Of a stretch of 64,000 nucleotides of DNA, positions 45,834 to 54,484 are shown piece by piece. The notes below the pieces were generated by a model. That model was not told where the DNA came from. It ran no database searches and worked only from the letters and a program-made list of their open reading frames with translations. The first letter of the stretch is position 1. Each line of letters opens with the position of its first letter. Source of the DNA: Bradyrhizobium sp. 1(2017) (lineage in GTDB: Bacteria > Pseudomonadota > Alphaproteobacteria > Rhizobiales > Xanthobacteraceae); the NCBI RefSeq assembly GCF_011602485.2, contig NZ_CP050022.2:3368001-3432000 (forward strand), given 5' to 3'. Made by a program: the position numbers and the translations under genes.

Positions 45834-48800
45834 CTAATCCACGGACGATCGCACGCGCGCGATCGTCTCGCGCACGCCGGTCCAGGCCGGCTTGCCCGGC
45901 GCGAACTGCTTGCGCAAGAAGGTGACGAGCTCCTCGACCTGTGCATCGCTCATGCTGTTTCTGAAGGCAGGCATGTAGCCGAGATCGCTCGACACCGGCT
46001 CGGTGATGCCGTGCAGGATCGCCTGCACGAGATTGTCCGATGTCGCGCTATGCAGATTGCTGTTGAGCGCCAGTGAGGGCCGGGTGCCGAACAGCGGCAG
46101 ACCGCCGACCTCGTGGCAGACGGCGCAGGCGCCGAGATAGAGCCGCGCGCCGGTGGACGAGGCCGCGGAGACTTGCGTTGTGCTCTCGAATTTCGCGGCG
46201 AGCGCATCCTGCGCTTGCCGGTCGGTCGCCGTCTCGTTGAACGAGTTCAGATAGACCGCCATCGCGCGAATGTCCTGGTCGGGCAGAGCCTTGAGATCCC
46301 TGACGACGGGCGCCATCGGGCCGGCCGCGACGCCGTGGTAGCGAGAATGGCCGGTGCGCAAATAGGCGAAGAGCTCATCTTCGGTCCACGGGATCGGTGC
46401 GTGCGAGATCGAGGTCAGCGGCGGTGCTTCCCAACCCTCGGCAAAGCCGCCGGCGAGATAAGCGTTGCGCTGCTCGGCGCCGAGCGTGTTGCGCGGCGAA
46501 TGGCAGCCGCTGCAATGGCCGAGACCCTCGACGAGATAGGCGCCGCGGTTCCACTGCTCGGACTTCGCGGGATCGGGCTTGAATTCCGTTGTCTGGTGGA
46601 ACAGCGCATTCCAGCCCGCGAGCAGCGGCCGCAAATTGAATGGGAAGGCGAGTGTATTCGCCGGTGCCGTCGCGCGCACTGCGGGCTGGGCCATCAGGTA
46701 GGCATAGAGCGCCTGCATGTCGGCGTCGCTGGTCTTCGCAAAATGCGTGTAGGGGAAGGCGGGATAGAGCTGCCGTCCGTCGCGATGCACCCCGTCGCGC
46801 ATCGCGCGCTCGAAGGCCGGATAGGACCAGGCGCCGATGCCGGTTTCGACGTCGGGCGTGATGTTGGTCGCGTGGATCGTGCCGAACGGCGTCTGGAGCG
46901 CGCGACCACCGGCGTTGGGCGCTCCGCCGAGGCTGGTGTGGCACTCCGCGCAATTGCCGAGCGCGGCGAGCTGCTGGCCGCGCGCGATGGTCGCTGCGGA
47001 ATAGACCGACGCATCGGGCCGCGCGATCGGCGCGATGGCGCGGGCCGGAAGCAGCGCCGCGCCGATGCCGATCGCGGCGGTGCAGACGGCCGCAATCGTC
47101 GCGACGAGACCGGCGCGCTTGGAGAAGGGATTTTCCCAGACGCGAAACGGCGGCGAGGCAGGAGCCGGCAGCGCCTGTGGCGTCGCCGGCGCATCCCTAT
47201 GCAGCCCTTTCAGGATCCGCTCGGGCGTGAATGGCGGCTCGCGAAAGCGCACGCCGGTGGCATCGAAGATCGCGTTCGCGATCGCCGCGGCGCTCGGCAC
47301 CGAAGCGGATTCGCCGACGCCGAGCGGCGGCTGGTCCTGACGCGGCAGCATCAGCACGTCGATCTTTGGCACGGCGGGGAAGGGGATGATCGGGTAAGCA
47401 CCCCATTCGCGCGCCGCCACCGCGCCGCGCTCGAAGGAGACCTCCTCCATCAGCGCGCGACTGGTGGACTGGATGACGTTGCCGTGGATCTGGTGCCGCA
47501 CGCCGTCCGGATTGATCATCAGGCCGGAGTCCTGTCCCGCGACGATGCGTGTGACGCTGACGTCGCCGGTCGACTTGTTCACGGCGACATCGGCAATCCA
47601 GGCCGACCATGCCGCGCCATAACCGGGGAATTTGCTGTGGACGTAGAGCGCATAGGCAAAGCCGCGCCCGTGCACGACCTCGCCGTCCTTCTCCTCACGC
47701 ACGGGGCGCGGCGTCCAGCCGGCGCGCTCGGCGACCGCGTTGACGAGATCGATCGCGCGCGGGTCTTTCAAATATCGCAGGCGGTATTCGATCGGGTCGA
47801 CGCCGGCCTCGGTCGCGGCCTCGTCGATATAGGATTCATGCGCGAAGGTATTCGGCAACGCCGAGACGCCGCGAAACCAGGACGCGCGCACGATCGGCGG
47901 CATGTCGTGGGCGACCACGCGCATGTGGTCATAATCATAGGGCGGGATCGCGGTGCGGTCGCCCATCTGGAGCACGGCGGGCTCGGGCGAGACCCGCCCC
48001 GTCAACAGCAATGCCAGCGTCGGGGCGGCGTTCGAGGGATAGCGCGTGGCGAGATCGTAACCGGCGACGCCGCCGTTCGCGTCCAATCCGCCATTGACGT
48101 CGATGAGCTGGGCGGTGCCCTTGGGCTCCCAGGCGTGCTCCTGCTCGCGGGTCAATTGCACGCGGACGGGCCGGCCAACCGCACGCGACAGCAGCAATGC
48201 GTCCGCGGTGACGTCGTCGGCACAGTTGCGGCCGTAGCAGCCGGCAGCCTCCAGGCGGACGACCTCGATCTCGCTCTCGGGCCGCTCGATCAGCAGCGCC
48301 AGATCGCTGCGCAGCACATGCGGGTTCTGCGTGCCGGACCAGACGCGGATGTTGCCATCCTGGAAATCGGCGACCGCACAGGAGGGGCCGATCGAGGCGT
48401 GCATCTGATACGGCCAGACGTAGGTGCGCTGCATCGGCTTGGCGGCGCCGGCAATGGCGGCATCGACGTCGCCCTTGTCGATCAGCGTGCGCGGCGTCGA
48501 TGGATTGGCGCGCAGCGCGGTCTCGACATCGGCAAGATCGGTGAGATCAGGCGTCGGCTTCCAGCTCACCTGGAGCTGTTCCGCCGCGCGGATCGCATTC
48601 TCCTCGCGCTCGGCGACCACGCCGACAAAATCGCCGATGCGCACCACGGCCTTGATGCCGGGAATGTCGCGCACCGAGGTTTCATCTACCGCGATAAGGC
48701 TGGTGCCGACGAACGGGCCGGCATCGACGCCGGCATAGGGTGGCCGCACCACGCGGCCGTGCAGCATGCCGGGCACACGGATATCGTGCACGAAGGTGAG

Positions 48801-49361
48801 CTCGCCCGTGGCCTTGCCGGGCAGGTCGACGCGCGGCATCGACTGGCCGACGATGGCGTAGTCGCCGACGGGCTTCACGGCGACGTCGTCGGCGAGCTCG
48901 AGGCGAATGGTTTCGCCGCCGATCAGCTCGCCATAGCTGACGCTGCGATTATCCTGACCGCGCACGAGGCCGTCCTCGATCCTGAGATCGGTCTCCGGCA
49001 GCTCGAGCCGTTCGGCCGCGCGCGCGATCAGGAAGTGTCGCGCCTGCGCGGCGGCCCTGCGCAGGGGGACGGCGGTGATCTGGATGGTTTCGCTCGCGAT
49101 GGTCGCACCTTGGTTGGGCACCAATGCGGTATCGCCGAGCACGACGACGACGCGGGCAAAGGACACGTCCAGCTCTTCGGCGACGATCTGGCCGAGCGCG
49201 GTGCGGATGCCGGTGCCGAGATCGACATGGCCGTTATAGGCCGTGACCGAGCCATCCGCGGTGACGCGGATGAAGGTCTCGGATGTGACCTCGTCCACGG
49301 TGCGGACGACGACGAGCGAACCGGATGGCCGCTCAGCTCCGTTCGGGATCGGGGAGGCCAT
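45834..49361 (-). CDS. nicB: Nicotinate hydroxylase large subunit NicB-like (Mo-cofactor plus three heme c)
   Basis: A 1175-residue fusion. Residues ~1-715 form the xanthine-oxidase-type molybdopterin domain, with catalytic Glu684 in PLGVGESA. A hydrophobic segment near 735-755 anchors the protein. The C-terminal ~400 residues hold three cytochrome c motifs, CAECH (C804), CSGCH (C950) and CAVCH (C1079). This matches NicB of Pseudomonas putida, which hydroxylates nicotinate at C6 and passes electrons via cytochromes to the respiratory chain, with no FAD subunit. Its ATG overlaps the nicA stop by one base. Substrate assignment rests on the linked hnr and ena genes. Confidence 0.86.
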   Translation of the reverse strand: MASPIPNGAERPSGSLVVVRTVDEVTSETFIRVTADGSVTAYNGHVDLGTGIRTALGQIVAEELDVSFARVVVVLGDTALVPNQGATIASETIQITAVPLRRAAAQARHFLIARAAERLELPETDLRIEDGLVRGQDNRSVSYGELIGGETIRLELADDVAVKPVGDYAIVGQSMPRVDLPGKATGELTFVHDIRVPGMLHGRVVRPPYAGVDAGPFVGTSLIAVDETSVRDIPGIKAVVRIGDFVGVVAEREENAIRAAEQLQVSWKPTPDLTDLADVETALRANPSTPRTLIDKGDVDAAIAGAAKPMQRTYVWPYQMHASIGPSCAVADFQDGNIRVWSGTQNPHVLRSDLALLIERPESEIEVVRLEAAGCYGRNCADDVTADALLLSRAVGRPVRVQLTREQEHAWEPKGTAQLIDVNGGLDANGGVAGYDLATRYPSNAAPTLALLLTGRVSPEPAVLQMGDRTAIPPYDYDHMRVVAHDMPPIVRASWFRGVSALPNTFAHESYIDEAATEAGVDPIEYRLRYLKDPRAIDLVNAVAERAGWTPRPVREEKDGEVVHGRGFAYALYVHSKFPGYGAAWSAWIADVAVNKSTGDVSVTRIVAGQDSGLMINPDGVRHQIHGNVIQSTSRALMEEVSFERGAVAAREWGAYPIIPFPAVPKIDVLMLPRQDQPPLGVGESASVPSAAAIANAIFDATGVRFREPPFTPERILKGLHRDAPATPQALPAPASPPFRVWENPFSKRAGLVATIAAVCTAAIGIGAALLPARAIAPIARPDASVYSAATIARGQQLAALGNCAECHTSLGGAPNAGGRALQTPFGTIHATNITPDVETGIGAWSYPAFERAMRDGVHRDGRQLYPAFPYTHFAKTSDADMQALYAYLMAQPAVRATAPANTLAFPFNLRPLLAGWNALFHQTTEFKPDPAKSEQWNRGAYLVEGLGHCSGCHSPRNTLGAEQRNAYLAGGFAEGWEAPPLTSISHAPIPWTEDELFAYLRTGHSRYHGVAAGPMAPVVRDLKALPDQDIRAMAVYLNSFNETATDRQAQDALAAKFESTTQVSAASSTGARLYLGACAVCHEVGGLPLFGTRPSLALNSNLHSATSDNLVQAILHGITEPVSSDLGYMPAFRNSMSDAQVEELVTFLRKQFAPGKPAWTGVRETIARVRSSVD

Positions 49362-49843
49362 CAATCAGCGGCCTCGATGAGCTGGCCTGATGCACGCATC
49401 ACCGCGCGCAGGATTTCAACATGGGTGCCGCAGCGGCAGAGATTGTAACGCAGCGCCACCATCGCCTCGGTCTCGGTCGGTCGCGGATTGACCGCCAGCA
49501 GCGCCTTGGTCGTCATGATCATGCCGTTGAGGCAATAGCCGCATTGTGCGGCCTGCTCGTCGATGAAGGCCTGCTGCACCACATCAGGCTTGTCGCGGGT
49601 GCCGAGGCCTTCGAGCGTCACGATGTCGCGCCCGATGCAGCCACTCACGGGAATCACGCAGGAGCGTGCGGCTGCGCCGTCGATCAGGACAGTACAGGTG
49701 CCGCATTCGCCGAGGCCGCAACCATATTTGGGGCCATTGAGCTGAAGATCATTGCGCAGCACATAGAGCAGCGGCGTCTGGCGTTCTGCCGTGACGTCGT
49801 GGATTCTGCCGTTCACGGTGAGGCGGATCAGTGTCTGCGTCAT
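49361..49843 (-). CDS. nicA: Nicotinate hydroxylase small subunit NicA-like ([2Fe-2S])
   Basis: A 160-residue protein with two [2Fe-2S] centres: plant-ferredoxin type C42, C47, C50, C62 in GCGLGECGTC plus RSC, and the second type in QCGYCLNGMI with LCRCGTH. It transfers electrons from the molybdenum centre of NicB to its hemes. ATG 49843 gives the usual family length. It is the first gene of the nicAB transcription unit, with an operator palindrome about 54 bases upstream. Confidence 0.88.
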   Translation of the reverse strand: MTQTLIRLTVNGRIHDVTAERQTPLLYVLRNDLQLNGPKYGCGLGECGTCTVLIDGAAARSCVIPVSGCIGRDIVTLEGLGTRDKPDVVQQAFIDEQAAQCGYCLNGMIMTTKALLAVNPRPTETEAMVALRYNLCRCGTHVEILRAVMRASGQLIEAAD

Positions 49844-49896
49844 CCTCGTTCCCAAGCCCGCGGCTAAGTGCTGCAAAATCCATGGCGCGACGATAC

Positions 49897-49912
49897 CGTT
49901 TGTACACAAACG
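49897..49912. promoter_or_regulatory. Operator palindrome upstream of nicA
   Basis: CGTTTGTACACAAACG, with 7-base arms CGTTTGT and ACAAACG around AC. It lies between nicA and hnr, next to the leftward nicA start. The same TTTGT/TTCGT arm type occurs at the other sites of the island. Confidence 0.7.
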
Positions 49913-50048
49913 TGCAAGCCATGCATGCCGCACTGCAGCGTGACTTGCCTTCTTTGTGGACAGGCCGGATAGGCAAATGAGGTTTTATGCGGCAGCCGCA
50001 TCTTTTGCGCCGCACCGCCGCTTGACAGCACTCGGCACCGCGCGCAAC

Positions 50049-50068
50049 ATCGTTCGTACACGAATGAT
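50049..50068. promoter_or_regulatory. Operator palindrome upstream of hnr
   Basis: ATCGTTCGTACACGAATGAT: half-sites ATCGTTCGT and ACGAATGAT around AC, with one mismatch between arms. It ends 26 bases before the hnr start, where a repressor would block transcription of the hnr operon. Confidence 0.7.
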
Positions 50069-50093
50069 AACCGCGGTGTCTGCTGGCTCTGAC

Positions 50094-51551
50094 ATGGTGA
50101 TGGATACGACGAGCGCTGCCATCGACAAGATCCGCTGCGATGCCTGTCCGGTGATGTGCTACATCAAGCCGGGCGCGGCCGGCGCCTGCGACCGCTACGC
50201 CAACCACGACGGCAAGCTCGTTCGCGTCGATCCACACGTGATCCTGGAGCGCACCGTTTCGCATGGCGGCAAGCTCGTCCCGTTCAGCCGTACCGAAGAC
50301 TGGGACGGCAAGATCGTCCACGAGCCTTCGACCTTCGTCACCGCGATCGGCGCGGGGACGACCTATCCCGACTACAAGCCGGCGCCGTTCATCGTCTCCG
50401 CGGAAGTCGATGGCGTCGACATGGTGACTGTCGTCACCGAGGGCATCTTCTCCTATTGCGGGATCAAGGTGAAGATCGACACCGACCGCTATCTCGGTCC
50501 AGAGACCGCGACGGTTCGCGCGCAGGGCGAGGCGGTCGGCCATGTCACGACGAGTGAATACGGCTCGCAGATGCTGTCGCTCGGCGGCGTGCATCATCTC
50601 ACCGGCGGCTCCAAGAAGGAGGGCCGAGTCACCTGCGACACGCTGATGGATCTCGCCAATTGCAAAGCCGTGGAGCTGACCATCGACGGCGGCGCGAGCG
50701 TGGTGGTGCAGGCCGGCCAGCCGCCGATCGTGAACGGCGTGAAGGAAGAGCGCATGCGCGTCGGCTGCGGCTCGGCGACGATCGGCATGTTCGCCAAGCA
50801 ATGGCATGGCAAGGTCGACGAGGTCGTCGTGGTCGACGACCACATCACCGGCGTGCTCAGTGAGCATCAGGCCGGCAAGCTGCTCGACATCGCCGACACC
50901 GGCATCAAGATGAAGGGTCGGCGCTCGACACCCGGCCGCTATTTCCAGGTCGCCGACCCCGGCACGGGATGGGGCGGCACCAACATCTCCGATCCGCTGG
51001 CGATCCTCGGCCCCTTCGACAAGAAGGAGGCCAAGGCCGGCCTATCGATGCTGATGGTCTCCACGACCGGCGAACATTCGTCCTATTACGTGCTCGACGA
51101 GGCCTTGAATCCGGTCGAGACCGAGATGCCTGCCGACCTCAAATTCTCGGTCGAACGCATCCAGGAGAATTGCGAGCCGGCGCTGTGCACGGTGCTGTTC
51201 ATGGCTGGCGCAGGGGGCTCCTTGCGTGCGGGCGTCACCGACAACCCGGTGCGGCTGACGCGATCGGTGAAGGACGCGCTGACGCGCGTCACCAGCGGCG
51301 GTGCGCCGGTCTATGTCTGGCCGGGTGGCGGCATCACCTACATGGTCGATGTGACGCAGATGCCCGCCGGCGCGTTCGGTTATGTTCCGACACCGGCGCT
51401 GGTCGCGCCGATCGAGTTCACGATGAAGCTGTCCGACTATGCCGCGCTCGGTGGCCACATGGACTACGTCAAGCCGCTCTCCGAGGTGCAGGGCGGCGAC
51501 GATGTTCGCCAGCTGCCCTGGCAGAACCCGATTCCGGGACCTGGGGCATGA
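50094..51551 (+). CDS. hnr: 6-hydroxynicotinate reductase
   Basis: A 485-residue redox protein. The N-terminal CDACPVMCYI with a fourth Cys in GACDRYA (C15, C18, C22, C32) provides a [4Fe-4S] site, and further Cys follow. It resembles 6-hydroxynicotinate reductase, which reduces 6-hydroxynicotinate to 1,4,5,6-tetrahydro-6-oxonicotinate and, in Eubacterium barkeri, carries Fe-S clusters and a covalently bound flavin. A candidate flavinylation threonine is T382 in RAGVTDNP. The UPF0280 gene starts at its stop (ATGA). ATG 50100 is an alternative start; neither has a strong ribosome site. Confidence 0.85.
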   Translation: MVMDTTSAAIDKIRCDACPVMCYIKPGAAGACDRYANHDGKLVRVDPHVILERTVSHGGKLVPFSRTEDWDGKIVHEPSTFVTAIGAGTTYPDYKPAPFIVSAEVDGVDMVTVVTEGIFSYCGIKVKIDTDRYLGPETATVRAQGEAVGHVTTSEYGSQMLSLGGVHHLTGGSKKEGRVTCDTLMDLANCKAVELTIDGGASVVVQAGQPPIVNGVKEERMRVGCGSATIGMFAKQWHGKVDEVVVVDDHITGVLSEHQAGKLLDIADTGIKMKGRRSTPGRYFQVADPGTGWGGTNISDPLAILGPFDKKEAKAGLSMLMVSTTGEHSSYYVLDEALNPVETEMPADLKFSVERIQENCEPALCTVLFMAGAGGSLRAGVTDNPVRLTRSVKDALTRVTSGGAPVYVWPGGGITYMVDVTQMPAGAFGYVPTPALVAPIEFTMKLSDYAALGGHMDYVKPLSEVQGGDDVRQLPWQNPIPGPGA

Positions 51552-52441
51552 CGCGGCTCCCGCAAATCGCATTGCTGTCTGATGGCCGGCGGCTGCATTT
51601 GCAGGATGGGCCGATTGATCTGATCGTGGAGGCGAGGGGAGAGACGGGTGCGGTGCGCGCGGCCTATGAGGCCGCGGCCCGGCGGTTCACCGGACTCCTC
51701 GACGAGCTCTGCGCGGAACTGCCGGAGCTGCGAACGGCTGCCGGGGAGCGGACATCGCTCAAGGGCGTCGTGACGCGGCGGATGCACGCCGCAGTCGCGC
51801 CCTATGCCGCTGACGGCTTCATCACGCCGATGGCTGCGGTTGCCGGCAGCGTCGCCGAGGAGATCCTGGGCGCGATGCTCGGTGCTGCGACACTCGATCA
51901 GGCTTATGTCAACAATGGCGGCGACATCGCGCTTCACCTTGACAGGGGTGAGCATTTCTCGGTCGGTCTGATGGACCGGCCGGATCGCGCCGGCGTGATG
52001 CGGACGATGACGGTGAAGGCGGAAGATCCCGTGCGCGGTGTCGCGACCAGTGGACGCCATGGCCGCAGCTTTTCGTTCGGCATTGCCGACGCGGTGACCG
52101 TGCTGGCGGCGACGGCGTCGCAGGCCGATGCGGCAGCCACGATCATCGCCAATGCCGTGGATCTGCCGGGACACGAGGCCGTCATCCGCAAGCCCGCCAA
52201 CGAGCTTCAACCCGACAGCGATCTCGGCGCGCGCCTCGTCACCCGCGATGTCGGCGCGCTGTCGCACGATGAGGTCGCGACTGCGCTTGAATCTGGCGCG
52301 GAATGTGCACGGCGATTGTTCGATCGCGGATTGATCGAAGGGGCCGTGCTGCGGCTTTGTGGTGATATGCTTGTCATCGGACTTAGGGATATAGAAGAGC
52401 AACGATCGCGCTCGCTCGTGCTGGAGAACGCGGTTGCCTGA
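51548..52441 (+). CDS. UPF0280 family protein, ApbE-like fold
   Basis: A 297-residue protein overlapping the hnr stop by four bases, so the two are translationally coupled. Its motifs resemble ApbE flavin transferases: NNGGDI at 122-127 (ApbE NxGGD) and VATSGRHGRSFSFGIADAV followed by ASQADAAATIIANAV. UPF0280 belongs to the ApbE-like structural superfamily but its reaction is not established. Since the upstream reductase is a flavoprotein that in Eubacterium carries covalent flavin, flavin attachment is the leading inference here. Confidence 0.82.
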   Translation: MTRLPQIALLSDGRRLHLQDGPIDLIVEARGETGAVRAAYEAAARRFTGLLDELCAELPELRTAAGERTSLKGVVTRRMHAAVAPYAADGFITPMAAVAGSVAEEILGAMLGAATLDQAYVNNGGDIALHLDRGEHFSVGLMDRPDRAGVMRTMTVKAEDPVRGVATSGRHGRSFSFGIADAVTVLAATASQADAAATIIANAVDLPGHEAVIRKPANELQPDSDLGARLVTRDVGALSHDEVATALESGAECARRLFDRGLIEGAVLRLCGDMLVIGLRDIEEQRSRSLVLENAVA

Positions 52442-52456
52442 ACGGGGAAGTGAAAC

Positions 52457-53041
52457 ATGAGCGCGATCATCCGCAAGATCGTCACCGTCGTCGAAGAGAC
52501 GCAGATGGAGATGGGCCGCCAGGTCTCGCCGCCGACCCGGCGCGCGGCTGCAATCGCCGTGATCGAGAATCCCTTCGCCGGAAAATATGTCGAGGACCTG
52601 TCGCCGCTCATCGCGATCGGCGAGGAGCTTGGCGAGCTGCTGTCGAAGCGCGCGGTCGCCGCGCTCGGCATCGATGGTGCCAAGGCGCAGAGCTACGGCA
52701 AGGCCGCAGCCGTCGGCGAGAACGGCGAGTTGGAGCATGCGGCCGCGATCCTGCATCCGAAGATGGGCGCGCCGGTGCGTAAGGTCCTGAGCAAGGGCGC
52801 GGCGCTGATCCCGTCGTCGAAGAAGCGCAGCGGTCCGGGCACGACGCTGGACATTCCGCTGGGGCACAAGGACGCAGCCTTCGTCCGCAGCCATTTCGAC
52901 GGCATGGAGGTGCAGATCAACGATGCACCGCGCGCCAACGAGATCATGGTCGCGGTCGCCGTCACCGACAGCGGCCGTCCGCTGCCGCGGGTCGGCGGGC
53001 TGACGGTTGCGGAGATCAAGGGCGAAGACGGTTTGAGATGA
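52457..53041 (+). CDS. DUF1185 ('amino acid synthesis') family protein
   Basis: A 194-residue protein of the DUF1185 family, recognised by the N-terminal IIRKIVTVVEETQMEMGR and the conserved LHPKMGAPVRKVL and DAPRANEIMVAVAVTDSGRP segments. GGGGAAG precedes the ATG. The family lacks an assigned reaction. It sits 15 bases after UPF0280 in the hnr operon and before the ABC importer, so a role in nicotinate catabolism, cofactor handling or uptake is likely by context only. Confidence 0.8.
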   Translation: MSAIIRKIVTVVEETQMEMGRQVSPPTRRAAAIAVIENPFAGKYVEDLSPLIAIGEELGELLSKRAVAALGIDGAKAQSYGKAAAVGENGELEHAAAILHPKMGAPVRKVLSKGAALIPSSKKRSGPGTTLDIPLGHKDAAFVRSHFDGMEVQINDAPRANEIMVAVAVTDSGRPLPRVGGLTVAEIKGEDGLR

Positions 53042-53121
53042 GACGATCCGGAGAGCCGGGCACAGGCTTTCCGATCAAATCGATTGCGAAAGACAGAGAA
53101 GTTCAAAAACTGGAGGTTGGG

Positions 53122-54324
53122 ATGCGAGCAAGAAATTACTTCGTCGGCGCGGCCTTCGCGCTTCTGGCCGGCGGCATGGCCCATTCGGCCCTGGCGCAGG
53201 ACATCAAGATCGGCGAGATCAACAGCTATTCGCTGTTGCCGGCCTTCACCGAGCCCTATCGCAAGGGCTGGCAGCTCGCAGTCGAAGAGATCAACGCGGC
53301 CGGCGGCATCAACGGCAAGAAGCTCGTCGTCATCTCCAAGGATGACGGCGGCAAGCCGGCGGATGCGCAGACGGCGGCCAATGAGCTGGTGTCGAGCGAG
53401 GGCGTGGCAATGCTCGCGGGCACGTTCCTGTCGAACATCGGCCTTGCGGTCAGCGACTTCGCCAACCAGAAAAAGGTGTTCTTCCTCGCGGCCGAGCCGC
53501 TGACGGACGCCATCACCTGGTCCAAGGGCAACAAATACACTTTCCGCCTGCGTCCTTCCAACTACATGCAGGCGGCGATGCTGGTGGAGGCCGCCAGCAA
53601 GCTGCCGGCGAAGCGCTGGGCGACGATCGCGCCGAACTATGAATACGGCCAGTCGGCGGTCGCGGTGTTCAAGAAGCTGATGTCGGAGAAGCGTCCTGAC
53701 ATCCAGTGGGTCGACGAGCAGTGGCCGCCGCAGGGCAAGATCGACGCGGGCCCGGTGGTGCAGGCGGTTGCCGCCGCCAACCCGGAAGCAATCCTCAACG
53801 TCACTTTCGGCGCCGACCTCGTCAAGCTCGTGCGCGAAGGTAACACCCGCGGTCTGTTCAAGGGACGCGAGGTCGTCTCGTTCCTGACCGGCGAGCCCGA
53901 ATATCTCGACCCGCTCAAGGACGAGACGCCCGAGGGCTGGATCGTCACCGGCTATCCCTGGTACTCGATCAAGACGCCCGAGCATGATGCGTTCCTCAGG
54001 GCGTACCAGGCCAAGTTCAACGACTATCCGCGCCTCGGCTCGATCGTCGGCTACCAGACCATCAAGTCGGCGGCAGCGATCCTGGCCAAGGCCGGCTCCA
54101 CTGATCCGGAGAAGCTGATCGCAGCGGCCGAGGGGCTGTCGATGCCCTCGCCATTCGGCGAGATCACCTTCCGCAAGATCGACCATCAGTCGACGCTCGG
54201 TGCCTATGTCGGCAAGACGGCGCTGAAGGACGGCAAGGGCGTGATGGTGGACTCCAGCTACAAGAAGGGCGCGGACTATCTGCCCAGCGACGCCGAGGTC
54301 GAGAAGCTCCGCCCGAAGGATTGA
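53122..54324 (+). CDS. ABC transporter substrate-binding protein (branched-chain/aromatic-acid type)
   Basis: A 400-residue periplasmic binding protein with a signal peptide (FVGAAFALLAGGMAHSALA). Domain features GEINSYSLLPAFTEPYRKGW and VEEINAAGGING are typical of the Leu/Ile/Val-binding type I family, which often binds aromatic acids. GGAGG lies upstream of the ATG. It is followed by livHM-, livG- and livF-type genes. In this operon nicotinate or a hydroxylated pyridine carboxylate is the likely ligand. Confidence 0.9.
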   Translation: MRARNYFVGAAFALLAGGMAHSALAQDIKIGEINSYSLLPAFTEPYRKGWQLAVEEINAAGGINGKKLVVISKDDGGKPADAQTAANELVSSEGVAMLAGTFLSNIGLAVSDFANQKKVFFLAAEPLTDAITWSKGNKYTFRLRPSNYMQAAMLVEAASKLPAKRWATIAPNYEYGQSAVAVFKKLMSEKRPDIQWVDEQWPPQGKIDAGPVVQAVAAANPEAILNVTFGADLVKLVREGNTRGLFKGREVVSFLTGEPEYLDPLKDETPEGWIVTGYPWYSIKTPEHDAFLRAYQAKFNDYPRLGSIVGYQTIKSAAAILAKAGSTDPEKLIAAAEGLSMPSPFGEITFRKIDHQSTLGAYVGKTALKDGKGVMVDSSYKKGADYLPSDAEVEKLRPKD

Positions 54325-54335
54325 TCTCCGCTGCC

Positions 54336-54424
54336 GTAGGGTGGGTTAGCCGAAGGCGTAACCCACCACGGTCTGCATCCGCAAAAGCAGAAGAGGTGGG
54401 TTACGTTGGGCTAACCCACCCTAC
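54336..54424. repeat. Nested intergenic inverted repeat
   Basis: Outer perfect arms GTAGGGTGGGTTAGC (54336-54350) and GCTAACCCACCCTAC (54410-54424) enclose inner arms CGTAACCCACC (54357-54367) and GGTGGGTTACG (54395-54405). The element lies within the importer operon between the binding protein and the permease genes. It resembles a family of repeats in Bradyrhizobium and could tune expression of the distal genes. Confidence 0.8.
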
Positions 54425-54484
54425 GAAGCTCTCTCCTCCCGTAAAGGCGGCGAGAGGTGACGTCAAACCTAACCCGGACCGCCG

